64,000 bases of DNA, taken from Prevotella sp. P3-122 (lineage in GTDB: Bacteria; Bacteroidota; Bacteroidia; Bacteroidales; Bacteroidaceae). Position 1 is the stretch's first letter, and each line of letters opens with the position of its first letter. A model generated the notes under the pieces. The model was not told the DNA's origin. It was given only the letters and a program-made list of their open reading frames with translations, and did no database searches. Shown piece by piece: positions 52,092 to 60,688 of the stretch. Position numbers and translations under genes: made by a program. The DNA lies in contig NZ_NPJH01000020.1 of NCBI RefSeq assembly GCF_002251365.1, forward strand, positions 1 to 64,000, read 5' to 3'.

Positions 52092-52406
52092 ATGAGTATG
52101 ATTTTGAATGTCTTTATTTCCTTGTGTGGCGTGGTTTATATATTTTCCTGCGCTGAGATTATTGGCAGTTGGATATTAACAAAAAAGAAACAAGATTTGA
52201 GATGGCCATTGAATTTCTCAATCATTCCAATTTTAGCCCCAGTAGCAGCCTATGATAGTATATACTATGCAGATATTATGTATAAGGCGAAAAAGCCTTC
52301 ATTTGCAAAATATTGGCAAGAATCATTATATATGTGGTTGAAGCATGGCTGTATGTCTATAGACGAATGGGCAAAATTACAAGAAAGAAATGTTAAAGGA
52401 ATTTGA
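52092..52406 (+). CDS. Small membrane protein
   Basis: 104 residues with two hydrophobic stretches (about 3-30 and 42-60), the second broken by Pro-Ile-Leu-Ala-Pro. The C-terminus is soluble (Trp-Leu-Lys-His-Gly-Cys-Met-Ser). First gene after the copy-3 promoter, about 20 nt from the predicted transcription start. Not recognised. Confidence 0.6.
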   Translation: MSMILNVFISLCGVVYIFSCAEIIGSWILTKKKQDLRWPLNFSIIPILAPVAAYDSIYYADIMYKAKKPSFAKYWQESLYMWLKHGCMSIDEWAKLQERNVKGI

Positions 52407-52972
52407 ATAAGATAATCATATTAGATATGAACAACGAAAATGATGATTTCAAGCAGATTGACCGCAAGGTGGTAACAGAAGCTACAATATTAGATATGGA
52501 GCTAGACATGTGCCATGATCCTTCAGAAAATAATGAATTACAGGAGTATTATCGTCATCTGCTTTGTAAGTATAATTTGTTTGAAAAGCCGTTTGTGGAG
52601 GATGCGTCAGAATCAGACTATCACGAATATACTGAAGAAGACGACATTGCAGTTATTACTTGTGAAAACGAGAAGTATGGATTGTATGACACATTTGAAG
52701 ACAAATATCTTTTAGAACCAATATACAATTAACTCATAGAAAAGGAGGACTATCATCACATTATCACCAGAACAGGTAATAGGTTTGGTTTCTATGATAC
52801 TGAATTTAACGCAGCTCCGAGATTTGAACAATACAAGATTGGACGTTCTCTATCTTTCATTAGATTTATGCTTAATGGCAAATGGGGATTTATGGATAAA
52901 AACGGAGAACGGACTGACAAAATTGAAGAAGCACGAGCGTACATTAGGAATCCAATGTTTTACATTAGATAG
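52403..52972 (+). pseudogene. WG-repeat protein interrupted by an in-frame TAA
   Basis: Begins at TTG 52403 (overlapping the previous stop) or ATG 52427. The first part ends at TAA 52730-52732 after Lys-Tyr-Gly-Leu-Tyr-Asp and Glu-Pro-Ile-Tyr-Asn. The same frame then continues for 79 codons with further WG-type units (Asn-Arg-Phe-Gly-Phe-Tyr-Asp; Gly-Lys-Trp-Gly-Phe-Met-Asp-Lys-Asn-Gly) to TAG at 52972. The frame is unbroken across the stop, so a single base change interrupts one gene. Confidence 0.65.
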
Positions 52973-53105
52973 ACCAAATTGTATGTGTAATTGATATTTT
53001 TCTATAAAAAATCAAAAAAAACACAATTAAGCAATAACTTTTTGACTTAAAATTCAAAGAATTTTATTAATATTGTTCACATATTAGATTACAAGCCACA
53101 TCTTT

Positions 53106-53507
53106 ATGAATAGAATCCGAAATCTGCTTTTAAGCCTTGTGTTTCCTCTAATGGCATACGGTCAGCAAATCTACGACCATTCAGGTACACTGATAGGGAA
53201 ATACGAAATTGGGAAAATATACAACCGTTCTGGCTCTTATGAAGGCAAAATAGAGTCAGATAAATGGTATAACCATTATGATAGCTATATAGGCTATATG
53301 AAGGATGACAAATTCAACGATCGCTCTGGTAGTTATATAGGTTGTTGCAATAATGGACGTTACTATGACAGAAGCGGTTCATACATAGGCAGCATAAGTA
53401 ATGGACAAGTTTATGACCGATCAGGTTCTACGATTGGTCGATCAAAAGACGTGTCGAACAACATAGTTGCATTGGTGTTTTTTTACGGAGTTTTCAATTT
53501 AAGATAG
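53106..53507 (+). CDS. Secreted beta-repeat protein, six 16-residue units
   Basis: 133 residues: a signal peptide (to Ala-Tyr-Gly-Gln) then six units of 16 residues on the theme Tyr-Asp-Arg-Ser-Gly-Ser-Tyr-Ile-Gly-x-Ile-x-Asn-Gly, then a short hydrophobic tail. The layout resembles small beta-flower repeat proteins of Bacteroidales. It differs in repeat unit from the protein at 60.7 kb. Probably periplasmic or surface-exposed; function unknown. Confidence 0.65.
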   Translation: MNRIRNLLLSLVFPLMAYGQQIYDHSGTLIGKYEIGKIYNRSGSYEGKIESDKWYNHYDSYIGYMKDDKFNDRSGSYIGCCNNGRYYDRSGSYIGSISNGQVYDRSGSTIGRSKDVSNNIVALVFFYGVFNLR

Positions 53508-53516
53508 TTCAAAGTT

Positions 53517-55025
53517 ATGAAAGAAATAAAATGTCCACATTGCCATCAGGTATTCAGTGTTGATGAATCCGAGTATGCAGAACTTCTCAGTCAGGTACGT
53601 ACCGATTCCTTCAATGAGGAATTGAATCGCAGAATTGCAGAGATGCAGGAAACCAAGGAAGCAGAACGAAAAGCTGCCCTGGCAGAACTGTCTCGTGCAA
53701 GTGAAAAGGAGAAGGCAGAAAAGGAAGCCCTTATCCTGTCACTACAACAAAAATTGGAGAGTGCAGAAAAGTCATTGAGCACTCAGGTTGAGTTGGCTGT
53801 ATCAAAGAAGGTGCAGGAACTGATGACGGCACAGAGTCAGAAGGAACAGCAAATGGCAAAAGCATACGCAGAAAAGGAGGAGCGCCTGAACAACGAGTTA
53901 GCAAAGAAAACTAACGAGATAACCGAATTAACTGCAAAAGTTTCAAAGAGTGACACGGAGAAGCAGATGGCTGTTTTGGAGGCAAAACAGAAAGCTCGTG
54001 AGGAACTCATGCTTGCAAAGGACAAAGCAAATCAAGAATTACAGCACGCTAAAGAGATGGCCAGTGAGAATCTTCGTGAAAAGGAAAATGAAATTGCTCG
54101 TCTGAAGAATGAGGCTGAACTAAATGAGCAGAAGTCAAAGAACAGCGAGATGGCTATTCACGAAAAGTATAAGAATCAGATTATCCAGACAGAAGAGCAG
54201 CACAAACGTGAGCTTGAGATGAAGGACGAAGTGATTGCTCAGTACAAGGACTTCAAGGCGAAACTGTCTACCAAGATGATTGGTGAGTCATTGGAAGTGT
54301 ATTGCAACAACCAATTTGAGACTTTGGTACATCCTTATCTGCCAACAGCTGAGTTTGGGAAGGATAATGATATTGTTGATGGAACCAAAGGTGACTTTGT
54401 GTTCCGCGACATCGTTGACGGCATAGAATCAGTATCTATCATGTTTGAGATGAAGAATGAAGCGGATGAAACTCAGGCAAAGCACAAAAACTCCGATTTC
54501 TTTAAGAAACTGGATTTGGATCGCACAAAGAAGAACTGCGAATATGCAGTATTGGTATCTCTGCTGGAACTCGACAATGATCTGTACAACAATGGCATCT
54601 ATGCCGTACCAGGTTATGAAAAGATGTATGTCGTTCGTCCTCAGCAGTTCCTGACCATCATTTCCCTTCTTGTTCAGACAGGCAGAAACACCGTAAAAGT
54701 GAAGAAGGAACTTGCAGATGCAAAGAATCGTGAGATTGATGTGACACACTTCGAGGAAAGACTTGAAAACTTCAAGGGAGTATTTGGCAAACACGTTAAA
54801 GATGCTGCCTCCCGATACAACAGTGCGCTTGAAGACATAGACAAGGCAATCAAACAACTGCAGAACATGAAGGAAAATCTACGCCTTTGGGTTGATCACC
54901 TTTACAAGGCAGAAAACAACTTCGAAGATATCACTATTCGTAAGCTTACCTACAAGAATCCTACAATGAGAGCTAAGCTTGATGAAGCTCGTAAAGCTAA
55001 TAAAATAGAAGTGATTAACGATTAA
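53517..55025 (+). CDS. DUF2130 protein: zinc ribbon, coiled coil, PD-(D/E)XK nuclease-like domain
   Basis: 502 residues. An N-terminal zinc knuckle (Cys-Pro-His-Cys) is followed by a long coiled coil (about 20-255). The DUF2130 core (about 255-430) shows Gly-Asp-Phe-Val-Phe-Arg-Asp and then Ile-Met-Phe-Glu-Met-Lys-Asn-Glu, which fits the Asp...Glu-x-Lys of PD-(D/E)XK nucleases. The C-terminus is a second coiled coil. Probably a DNA-acting protein. Begins 9 bp after the repeat protein and ends 6 bp before the ADP-ribosyltransferase gene. Confidence 0.85.
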   Translation: MKEIKCPHCHQVFSVDESEYAELLSQVRTDSFNEELNRRIAEMQETKEAERKAALAELSRASEKEKAEKEALILSLQQKLESAEKSLSTQVELAVSKKVQELMTAQSQKEQQMAKAYAEKEERLNNELAKKTNEITELTAKVSKSDTEKQMAVLEAKQKAREELMLAKDKANQELQHAKEMASENLREKENEIARLKNEAELNEQKSKNSEMAIHEKYKNQIIQTEEQHKRELEMKDEVIAQYKDFKAKLSTKMIGESLEVYCNNQFETLVHPYLPTAEFGKDNDIVDGTKGDFVFRDIVDGIESVSIMFEMKNEADETQAKHKNSDFFKKLDLDRTKKNCEYAVLVSLLELDNDLYNNGIYAVPGYEKMYVVRPQQFLTIISLLVQTGRNTVKVKKELADAKNREIDVTHFEERLENFKGVFGKHVKDAASRYNSALEDIDKAIKQLQNMKENLRLWVDHLYKAENNFEDITIRKLTYKNPTMRAKLDEARKANKIEVIND

Positions 55026-55031
55026 GCATAT

Positions 55032-55697
55032 ATGATTACTGTTTTCCACGGGACAACCAAACTTTTCAAAGAGTTTCGCCCACAAGATACAATAGGAACT
55101 GGTGAAGGTAAGTCGAAGTTCGGATGGGGTACTTATTTAACCTCAGCTTTTGCCACAGCAGTACTTTACAGTGGCAAAGGCCCGGGACGTGAAGCTGCCG
55201 GTCATTACGTGTACTCTGTTGAGATTCCTAACCCAGTAACAAACGAATCCAAGTACTTTGTTCTTCATAAGCCAGTGCCAAGTCAGGTTTCCTCACTAGT
55301 AGAAAAAGAAATAGGACAGATAAAAGATCGCTCTGCCTTAGAATGGGGTAACGATTTTCGTACAGAGCTTGAAACCATGCTTTTTATTAGAGAATATGGT
55401 CGAAAGCCAAAGGGTAAGAGTGAAGTGGGAACAGCACAGAAACTTTGTGCCGACTGGTTCTACAAGCATGGCATCATCGGAATTGCCTGGCCACAAGGCA
55501 AATGGCCACAACGTGGTCTAATGATGCCTGTAGAGAATCTGAATGTCGCAATGTTCCATGGCAGTGACATACACATCACAAAGGTAGAGCGTGTAGAGGT
55601 GGAGTTCAAGGCAAAAAGCAAGAACACTCCTGATAAGGTCACCTGCATTGAGAAGAAGAATTCCGAGAGAATAACAATAGATATTGACGCTTTATAA
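55032..55697 (+). CDS. ADP-ribosyltransferase-like protein (ART-PolyVal type), copy 1
   Basis: 221 residues. The ART signature is His6 in Val-Phe-His-Gly-Thr, the Gly-Thr-Gly-Glu-Gly segment at 22-26 and Phe-Gly-Trp-Gly-Thr-Tyr-Leu-Thr with Tyr35, typical of ADP-ribosyltransferases of polyvalent phage and conflict proteins (H-Y-x group). The third catalytic residue is not certain. Such enzymes move ADP-ribose from NAD+ to a target. The NADAR gene follows by 5 bp, an arrangement expected of a writer with its eraser/antitoxin. A paralogue is at 57.8 kb. Confidence 0.78.
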   Translation: MITVFHGTTKLFKEFRPQDTIGTGEGKSKFGWGTYLTSAFATAVLYSGKGPGREAAGHYVYSVEIPNPVTNESKYFVLHKPVPSQVSSLVEKEIGQIKDRSALEWGNDFRTELETMLFIREYGRKPKGKSEVGTAQKLCADWFYKHGIIGIAWPQGKWPQRGLMMPVENLNVAMFHGSDIHITKVERVEVEFKAKSKNTPDKVTCIEKKNSERITIDIDAL

Positions 55698-55702
55698 AAT
55701 AT

Positions 55703-56308
55703 ATGGCAAGAACAAGTGTAAGACATCTGATAGAGGAGTTCTATCCTCAGTATTACAAGTGGGAGTCCTATCCAGCAGAGGATTGCGTAGTATTTTGTTC
55801 TACTCATGAAGAATGGGGAGTACTGGGCAATATGGCTGCTACTCCTATAACCATTGACGGTGTGAAGTTTAAGAGTGCCGAACATATCTTTCAGATGATG
55901 AAGTTCAACGATCCTCAGTATGTCCTGAGGGTTTGGAATGGTATTACTGCCCCTGGCAAGAAGAGTAACTTCATAAAGATGACAGCCAAGAGCTATGAGC
56001 CTGATCATCGTCGCACTGATTGGGGCAGCATGATAGTTGATGCCTTGAAGTTTGCCATGCAGCAGAAGTACGAGCAATGCGAAGCATTCCGTAACGAGCT
56101 GGAGCGAAGCAAGGGCAAGATTATTGTAGAGCAACAGGCTAACCCTAAGAAACCTGCCGACACCTGGAGCGCAAAACTCGAAGGCGACAAGTGGGTAGGT
56201 TCAAATCTCACAGGCAGATTGCTCATGGAACTCCGTAACAACGGCAAACTGGAGTACAACCTGCCAAAAGATGCTCTGGAGTTTATACGTATAATAAAGG
56301 AATCATAA
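55703..56308 (+). CDS. NADAR-domain protein (YbiA-like), copy 1
   Basis: 201 residues. NADAR core: Gly-Val-Lys-Phe-Lys-Ser-Ala-Glu-His-Ile-Phe-Gln-Met-Met-Lys (Glu60), Trp-Gly-Ser-Met-Ile-Val-Asp-Ala-Leu, and Gly-Ser-Asn-Leu-Thr-Gly-Arg-Leu-Leu-Met. NADAR proteins hydrolyse N-glycosidic bonds of ADP-ribose-type substrates; some remove ADP-ribose from guanine in DNA and serve as antitoxins. Directly follows the ART gene. Confidence 0.88.
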   Translation: MARTSVRHLIEEFYPQYYKWESYPAEDCVVFCSTHEEWGVLGNMAATPITIDGVKFKSAEHIFQMMKFNDPQYVLRVWNGITAPGKKSNFIKMTAKSYEPDHRRTDWGSMIVDALKFAMQQKYEQCEAFRNELERSKGKIIVEQQANPKKPADTWSAKLEGDKWVGSNLTGRLLMELRNNGKLEYNLPKDALEFIRIIKES

Positions 56309-56388
56309 TATACCACCTGTTACAGGTATCATAATTGGTCTGACAAATTTCATATCTACACTAATTAACACCCAAATATACGAAAATT

Positions 56389-57621
56389 ATGGCAAGTTAC
56401 GCACAAATTAATCGTAAAGTTATGATGGACACTGTACATCAGTGCCAGACAAATCCCGAACTTCAAGATGCTATATGGCATTCCATTAAAAACCAGCAGA
56501 TTGTAAAGCATGGTTATGACCTTGAGTATGTAAACATACAAGAACATAAAACTCAGTTCGTCATCTCAGGCAAGAGAACCTTTGAAGCCGCAAAGGCCTA
56601 TAGGGGGAGAAAAGTCGCAGTGTTGAACTTCGCCAATAACCATAGTATTGGCGGTGCTCCATTCAGTGCTGGCGCTCAGGAAGAGTCATTATGCCGCTGC
56701 TCAACGCTTTATCCTTGCCTGCAGGCTATGAAGGAGGAATTCTACGACAGACATCGCATAGCGTATGAGAAAGGCGAAATGAATTATATGGGCAATGATG
56801 ACCTGATTTATACACCATGTGTTGTCGTTTTTAAGTCTGACGAGCTTACAGACCCTATATATCCAAAGATGACGAATGAATGGTTCGAGGTGGATGTCAT
56901 TACCTGCGCTGCTCCAGAATTGTGGCATGGCAACCGTATGCCATCAGATTATGAAGCTCAGATAACTTCACGCATAAAGCAGATTCTTGATGCGGCTGCA
57001 GTACTGGCGAACGCAGACGTTCTTGTCCTCGGTGCTTGGGGCTGTGGCGCGTTCAGAAATCCGGCAGACATCGTGGCACGAGTATTCCGCGAACAACTTA
57101 AGAATTACAATTTCGCCATTGTAGAATACGCGCTTTCACATCGTGGGGATTTGAGCAATAACAGCTTTGCGCGTGCTCTGATGAATACCTGCGATTCTGC
57201 CAAGAAGCCCAATAGCGAGTACAACCGCAAATATACAGACAATCACATCAGCAGCCTGCTCCCTAATCAGGTGTTCGTTTTTGGAAGTAATATCAAAGGA
57301 AAGCATGGTGGTGGCGCAGCAAGATTAGCCCACCAAAGATTCGGAGCAGAATATGGTGTTGGTGAAGGCATGACAGGTCAATGCTATGCTATTCCTACCA
57401 TGGAAGGAGGCACCAGTTATATTGGTGAGAAAGTGGAGGAATTTATCTCTTATGCATTAGCTCATCCTGAAAAGGAATTCCTTGTGACAAAAATTGCCTG
57501 TGGCAGCGCAGGATTCTCCATAGAAGAAATTGCACCTCTGTTTGCAGATGCAATAAGTGTAAGAAACATAATACTGCCAAAAGAATTCGTTGATGTGATA
57601 GAAAAGAAAAGGTTCATCTGA
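56389..57621 (+). CDS. PARG-type (TIGR02452) protein with second macro-like domain
   Basis: 410 residues. Residues about 1-255 form the bacterial PARG/TIGR02452 domain: Asn-Phe-Ala-Asn-Asn, Ile-Gly-Gly-Ala-Pro, then Gln97-Glu98-Glu99, the catalytic signature of poly(ADP-ribose) glycohydrolases, and Leu-Gly-Ala-Trp-Gly-Cys-Gly-Ala-Phe. Residues about 280-400 form a second domain (Phe-Val-Phe-Gly-Ser-Asn, Gly-Lys-His-Gly-Gly-Gly-Ala-Ala, Gly-Cys/Gly-Ser-Ala-Gly-Phe) with macro-like features. Both should bind or cleave ADP-ribose. Confidence 0.82.
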   Translation: MASYAQINRKVMMDTVHQCQTNPELQDAIWHSIKNQQIVKHGYDLEYVNIQEHKTQFVISGKRTFEAAKAYRGRKVAVLNFANNHSIGGAPFSAGAQEESLCRCSTLYPCLQAMKEEFYDRHRIAYEKGEMNYMGNDDLIYTPCVVVFKSDELTDPIYPKMTNEWFEVDVITCAAPELWHGNRMPSDYEAQITSRIKQILDAAAVLANADVLVLGAWGCGAFRNPADIVARVFREQLKNYNFAIVEYALSHRGDLSNNSFARALMNTCDSAKKPNSEYNRKYTDNHISSLLPNQVFVFGSNIKGKHGGGAARLAHQRFGAEYGVGEGMTGQCYAIPTMEGGTSYIGEKVEEFISYALAHPEKEFLVTKIACGSAGFSIEEIAPLFADAISVRNIILPKEFVDVIEKKRFI

Positions 57622-57639
57622 CATTTCGAGTGATTACCA
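57611..57639. repeat. 29-bp repeat, copy 1 (partner at 61917-61945)
   Basis: Matches 61917-61945 at 26 of 29 positions (GGTTCATC, GACATTT, GAGTGATTA). A second shared patch (TCACTCCATATTT...GATGA) occurs at about 57774 and 61985, spaced differently. Suggests a duplicated and eroded segment. Confidence 0.6.
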
Positions 57640-57811
57640 CTTATTGCTGCATGGTGTGTGTATATTACCTTCATTGCCGCTCATGATTATTCACCTTATC
57701 AGTGGTGTAGATATATTCGGAGACTATGACAGATATATAAGGATCTCTTTTAAGGATAAAATCTATAAGACATCACTCCATATTTGGGATGAGCCAAAAG
57801 AAAGCACAATT

Positions 57812-58372
57812 ATGATACTATTTCATGGTTCGCCATTCTTGTTTGACAAGTTTGACCTTAGTGGTGCAGGAGAAGGAACCGGCATCAAATTTGGTTTTGG
57901 AGTTTATCTGACAGAGGTAGAAGCTTCGGCAGTACACTATTCACAACCTCGTAACCTGGAGCTAATGCCCGAGCACTATCTCTACACGGTTGAGATTCCT
58001 GAGTTGACAGAGGGCAATCACCTCGCATCAGCCCTTCCTGTTTCTCCTATTATAATAAATAAGGCGGAGGCAAAGCTTGGGGTAAGTGCTCCCGAGAAGG
58101 TGAAGGCGCAGGGCAAGGAGTTCCGTAAATGGGTAGGCATGACGTTTACTGGAGCAAAGAAGAATGGCTTTGCTTCGGAGAAGGCTGCAGCAGAACTGTT
58201 AAACAGCCTTGGAGTACTCTATAATGTATGGCCAACAGCGATGACAAAGCCTGATGGTCCGAAGAACATTGCTGTATTTGATGCTACCAATGTGCGCATC
58301 ATCAAGCGTGAGCGTATTGAGATTGAGAACAAGTGTAAGAAGTGGGTGTTAACAAGTAGAAAAGAAGTTTGA
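57812..58372 (+). CDS. ADP-ribosyltransferase-like protein (ART-PolyVal type), copy 2
   Basis: 186 residues from ATG 57812 (the frame is open 56 codons further but that part looks non-coding). Same ART signature as copy 1: Leu-Phe-His-Gly-Ser with His5, Gly-Glu-Gly-Thr-Gly, Phe-Gly-Phe-Gly-Val-Tyr-Leu-Thr with Tyr32. The tail is shorter than copy 1. Follows the PARG-type gene by 190 bp. Confidence 0.75.
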   Translation: MILFHGSPFLFDKFDLSGAGEGTGIKFGFGVYLTEVEASAVHYSQPRNLELMPEHYLYTVEIPELTEGNHLASALPVSPIIINKAEAKLGVSAPEKVKAQGKEFRKWVGMTFTGAKKNGFASEKAAAELLNSLGVLYNVWPTAMTKPDGPKNIAVFDATNVRIIKRERIEIENKCKKWVLTSRKEV

Positions 58373-58728
58373 TTATGGCATATTCATCTGTAAAGCCAAA
58401 ACCAAGTATTATGCAATATGGATATTGATATTCTAATTGAAATTGACAAATTCCCACCATACGATCACTCACCTTTTGATCCGTACAAAGATACAATAAG
58501 CGTATGCAAGGAAACCTATATTAAAATTATGAGTCTACTTGAAAAAGTGCCATTTTTAAAAGCTCGTAATTTTTTGCTTTCATTTTGCTGCATTCTATGG
58601 TAGTAATTGTCCCGTAAAGACGATTTATAGTCATAAAACACAAAAAAAATAGGGAGATTTTCTTATTATGGGTTGGATAAATGTCAACAAATATAGTATA
58701 ATGCATCATATAATCAAAATTAAAAGTT
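58373..58728. other. Gap with a possible 61-codon reading frame
   Basis: 356 bp. An ATG at 58418 opens 61 codons ending near 58603 (Asp-Ile-Asp-Ile-Leu-Ile-Glu-Ile), with no family features. AT-rich sequence follows. No promoter of the TATACGTATA type is seen. Confidence 0.3.
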
Positions 58729-59406
58729 ATGAATAAAATTATTAATTCTCCTACTGAAATTTCAAAGAAGGAAGGCTGGATGGTATTCCTTGCAGGGCCT
58801 ATGAAAGCCTCGCCTCGTGGTTGGCGTAATAAACTGGTGAAGGCTGCGGGCGAGATGGGTATGGACGGTGTGACTTTCCTTAGTCCTCGTTTCACTACTA
58901 TGCACCAGCCTTCTAATCAGGTGCAGTGGGAAACCCAAGGTCTGCGCATGTGCGACGTTGCTCTCTTCTGGATTCCGAATAAAGATCCTAAGGCAGAGCT
59001 TGGTCATCGTGTCTATGCCGAGACTACCAAGATGGAATTGGCAGAGAACATTGCTCGTGGCAAAAAGATAATCCTTGGCATCGACTCAGAAATAGCCGGA
59101 ACTCGTCACATGAAGTTCCTCGCCAAGCGTTATGGTATTAAGAAAGTACATACCTCTATGGAGGGTTGTCTTGAGGAATTGAAGGGATGGATAGACCGCC
59201 CACAACAAGAGCATACGCTCGAAGCACCTTTGTTTGACTCCGAGGAAGCATTGGCAAAGCACCCTGAGTTTGTGGATATGCTTGCTATGAACCAGACTAT
59301 CATGGAGCGTTGGAATCGCGTTGTTGCTCCTGGTGATAAGGTAAAGATTGATGGTGAGATGCCCGATTCGTGGTGGATGAAACTGATAAATGGGAAAATA
59401 GAATAA
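58729..59406 (+). CDS. Nucleoside 2-deoxyribosyltransferase-like protein
   Basis: 225 residues. The core (about 16-130) has Val-Phe-Leu-Ala-Gly-Pro-Met, Gly-Trp-Arg-Asn-Lys-Leu, Gln-Trp-Glu-Thr-Gln-Gly-Leu-Arg-Met-Cys-Asp-Val-Ala-Leu-Phe-Trp-Ile-Pro and Glu-Leu-Ala-Glu-Asn-Ile-Ala-Arg-Gly, as in Nuc_deoxyrib_tr_3-type proteins. The C-terminal 70 residues are an added domain (Asp-Ser-Trp-Trp-Met). These enzymes break or exchange N-glycosidic bonds of nucleosides; relatives occur in nucleotide-signal conflict loci. Confidence 0.82.
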   Translation: MNKIINSPTEISKKEGWMVFLAGPMKASPRGWRNKLVKAAGEMGMDGVTFLSPRFTTMHQPSNQVQWETQGLRMCDVALFWIPNKDPKAELGHRVYAETTKMELAENIARGKKIILGIDSEIAGTRHMKFLAKRYGIKKVHTSMEGCLEELKGWIDRPQQEHTLEAPLFDSEEALAKHPEFVDMLAMNQTIMERWNRVVAPGDKVKIDGEMPDSWWMKLINGKIE

Positions 59407-59411
59407 AAAGA

Positions 59412-59640
59412 ATGCGAAAGGACAAATACTACATAGAGCTTACAGAAAGAATCGTGATGAGATTATCCGTTTGCTTCGCAGTATAGGACGAGAAGGTATA
59501 GAATTGAGCATCTTGATGCGAACAATTACTTTACCTATGCAGCTTCTAAGGCTCGTTGGGTTAGGGTCATGTCAACCATTTCTGTATAGTGGAATCGAAA
59601 AAACATTTCACTTGCGGATTGAAAAAAATCGAAAAGAGTG
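59412..59640 (+). pseudogene. Possible HD-domain protein remnant
   Basis: Three frames each carry a coding-like piece (Arg-Lys-Asp-Lys-Tyr-Tyr-Ile-Glu; Asp-Glu-Ile-Ile-Arg-Leu-Leu-Arg; Ile-Glu-His-Leu-Asp-Ala-Asn-Asn-Tyr-Phe-Thr-Tyr-Ala-Ala-Ser). The last resembles the segment before the His-Asp motif of HD phosphohydrolases. Too broken to be functional; the family is a guess. Confidence 0.3.
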
Positions 59641-59655
59641 AATCCTGGTTTGTTA

Positions 59656-59684
59656 ACTGTCAACCACCCAATTATATTGACAGT
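59656..59684. promoter_or_regulatory. Perfect 8-bp inverted repeat upstream of the second NADAR gene
   Basis: ACTGTCAA (59656-59663) and TTGACAGT (59677-59684), 13 bp apart, 30 bp before the ATG. Could be an operator or an RNA hairpin. Confidence 0.45.
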
Positions 59685-59713
59685 ACAAGCCACACAATTA
59701 ACATTTCATCTAT

Positions 59714-60361
59714 ATGAACAGAATTACATTAAAACAGTACAACAATTCACTCTCAGTAGCTAACCTCTCACGTCAGGAGTCTCTTGACCCTCAGTCGCTC
59801 AACCTCTTGACTTACTCAGGTCCGAAAGATACTTGCCAAGGTGTTGCTACTGGCAGACTCGGCAATATGGCTGGTGGATTCCACTTTAACCTTTTGGGTG
59901 TCAAGTGGTACGGAACAGAGCACCTCTACCTCTGTGGCGAGTGGAGCACCGAAGGCAGGCGTTCTGTAGAGATCCAGGAGTACATCCGTAAGATGGCTTC
60001 AGGAGTCTACGCCAAGCGTTGCTCGAAGGCTAAGTATAAGGCTGAGATCCGTACTGACTTCACCTCCTTCCGTTATGACTGGATGCTTTGGTGCGTTTGG
60101 CAGAAGTGTCTGTTAAACAGAGAGTTTGCGATGCTCCTTCGCAGTATACCAGAAGATACAGTCATAGTTGAAGTGGTCAAGAACGACCCTGTCTGGGCGG
60201 CTTATCCCGATTCGGAAGGCATCATCCGTGGTGGCAATGCCATGGGCAAGATCCTCACCATCTGCCGCCATTGTCTAATCACAGGCACCGAACCTGACAT
60301 CAACCGTCAGCTCCTTAACGAAGTCGGCATCTACATCCTTGGCAACAGAGTTGAGTTCTAA
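59714..60361 (+). CDS. NADAR-domain protein, copy 2
   Basis: 215 residues. NADAR pattern: Gly-Val-Lys-Trp-Tyr-Gly-Thr-Glu-His-Leu-Tyr-Leu, Asp-Trp-Met-Leu-Trp-Cys-Val-Trp-Gln-Lys-Cys-Leu, Asp-Pro-Val-Trp-Ala-Ala, Gly-Gly-Asn-Ala-Met-Gly-Lys-Ile-Leu. Clearly divergent from copy 1 (only the core motifs shared), so probably acquired separately or acting on a different substrate. Codons are slightly more GC-rich than the surroundings. Confidence 0.82.
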   Translation: MNRITLKQYNNSLSVANLSRQESLDPQSLNLLTYSGPKDTCQGVATGRLGNMAGGFHFNLLGVKWYGTEHLYLCGEWSTEGRRSVEIQEYIRKMASGVYAKRCSKAKYKAEIRTDFTSFRYDWMLWCVWQKCLLNREFAMLLRSIPEDTVIVEVVKNDPVWAAYPDSEGIIRGGNAMGKILTICRHCLITGTEPDINRQLLNEVGIYILGNRVEF

Positions 60362-60441
60362 TCGAACTTCTCTGTTCCGACCCAAACTTACTCATTGGGA
60401 CTTTACTATATTCTCTTTTAATCACTTTAAAACTCATTTAT

Positions 60442-60672
60442 ATGGTTTGGACATTAGCACTTTCAACTTATCTCAACGATGCTCCATGGGAGAATGGAGC
60501 CACAAAAGCAGAACTTATCGATTATGCAGAGCGCACAGGTGCTCCATCAGTAGTAATCGAGAATCTCCAGGAGATAGAATACGAAGATGATCTCTTCTAT
60601 TCCATCGAAGACATTTGGGAAGACATCCCAACAACAGATGACGAATTCGGCTGGAAAGAAGACGAGAATTGA
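60442..60672 (+). CDS. DUF2795-like small protein
   Basis: 76 residues, acidic. Pattern Leu-Asn-Asp-Ala-Pro-Trp, Ala-Thr-Lys-Ala-Glu-Leu-Ile-Asp-Tyr-Ala-Glu-Arg-Thr-Gly-Ala-Pro, Val-Ile-Glu-Asn-Leu resembles DUF2795. Follows the second NADAR gene by 80 bp and may belong to its operon. Role unknown; small acidic partners of this size are often antitoxin or adaptor proteins. Confidence 0.6.
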   Translation: MVWTLALSTYLNDAPWENGATKAELIDYAERTGAPSVVIENLQEIEYEDDLFYSIEDIWEDIPTTDDEFGWKEDEN

Positions 60673-60688
60673 TTAAAGAAAGAATAGA

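Noticed and set aside
56284..56293. A fifth TATACGTATA palindrome
   Set aside because: It lies inside the NADAR coding region and has no TAnnTTTG box 29 bp away on either strand, so it was not counted with the four promoter copies.
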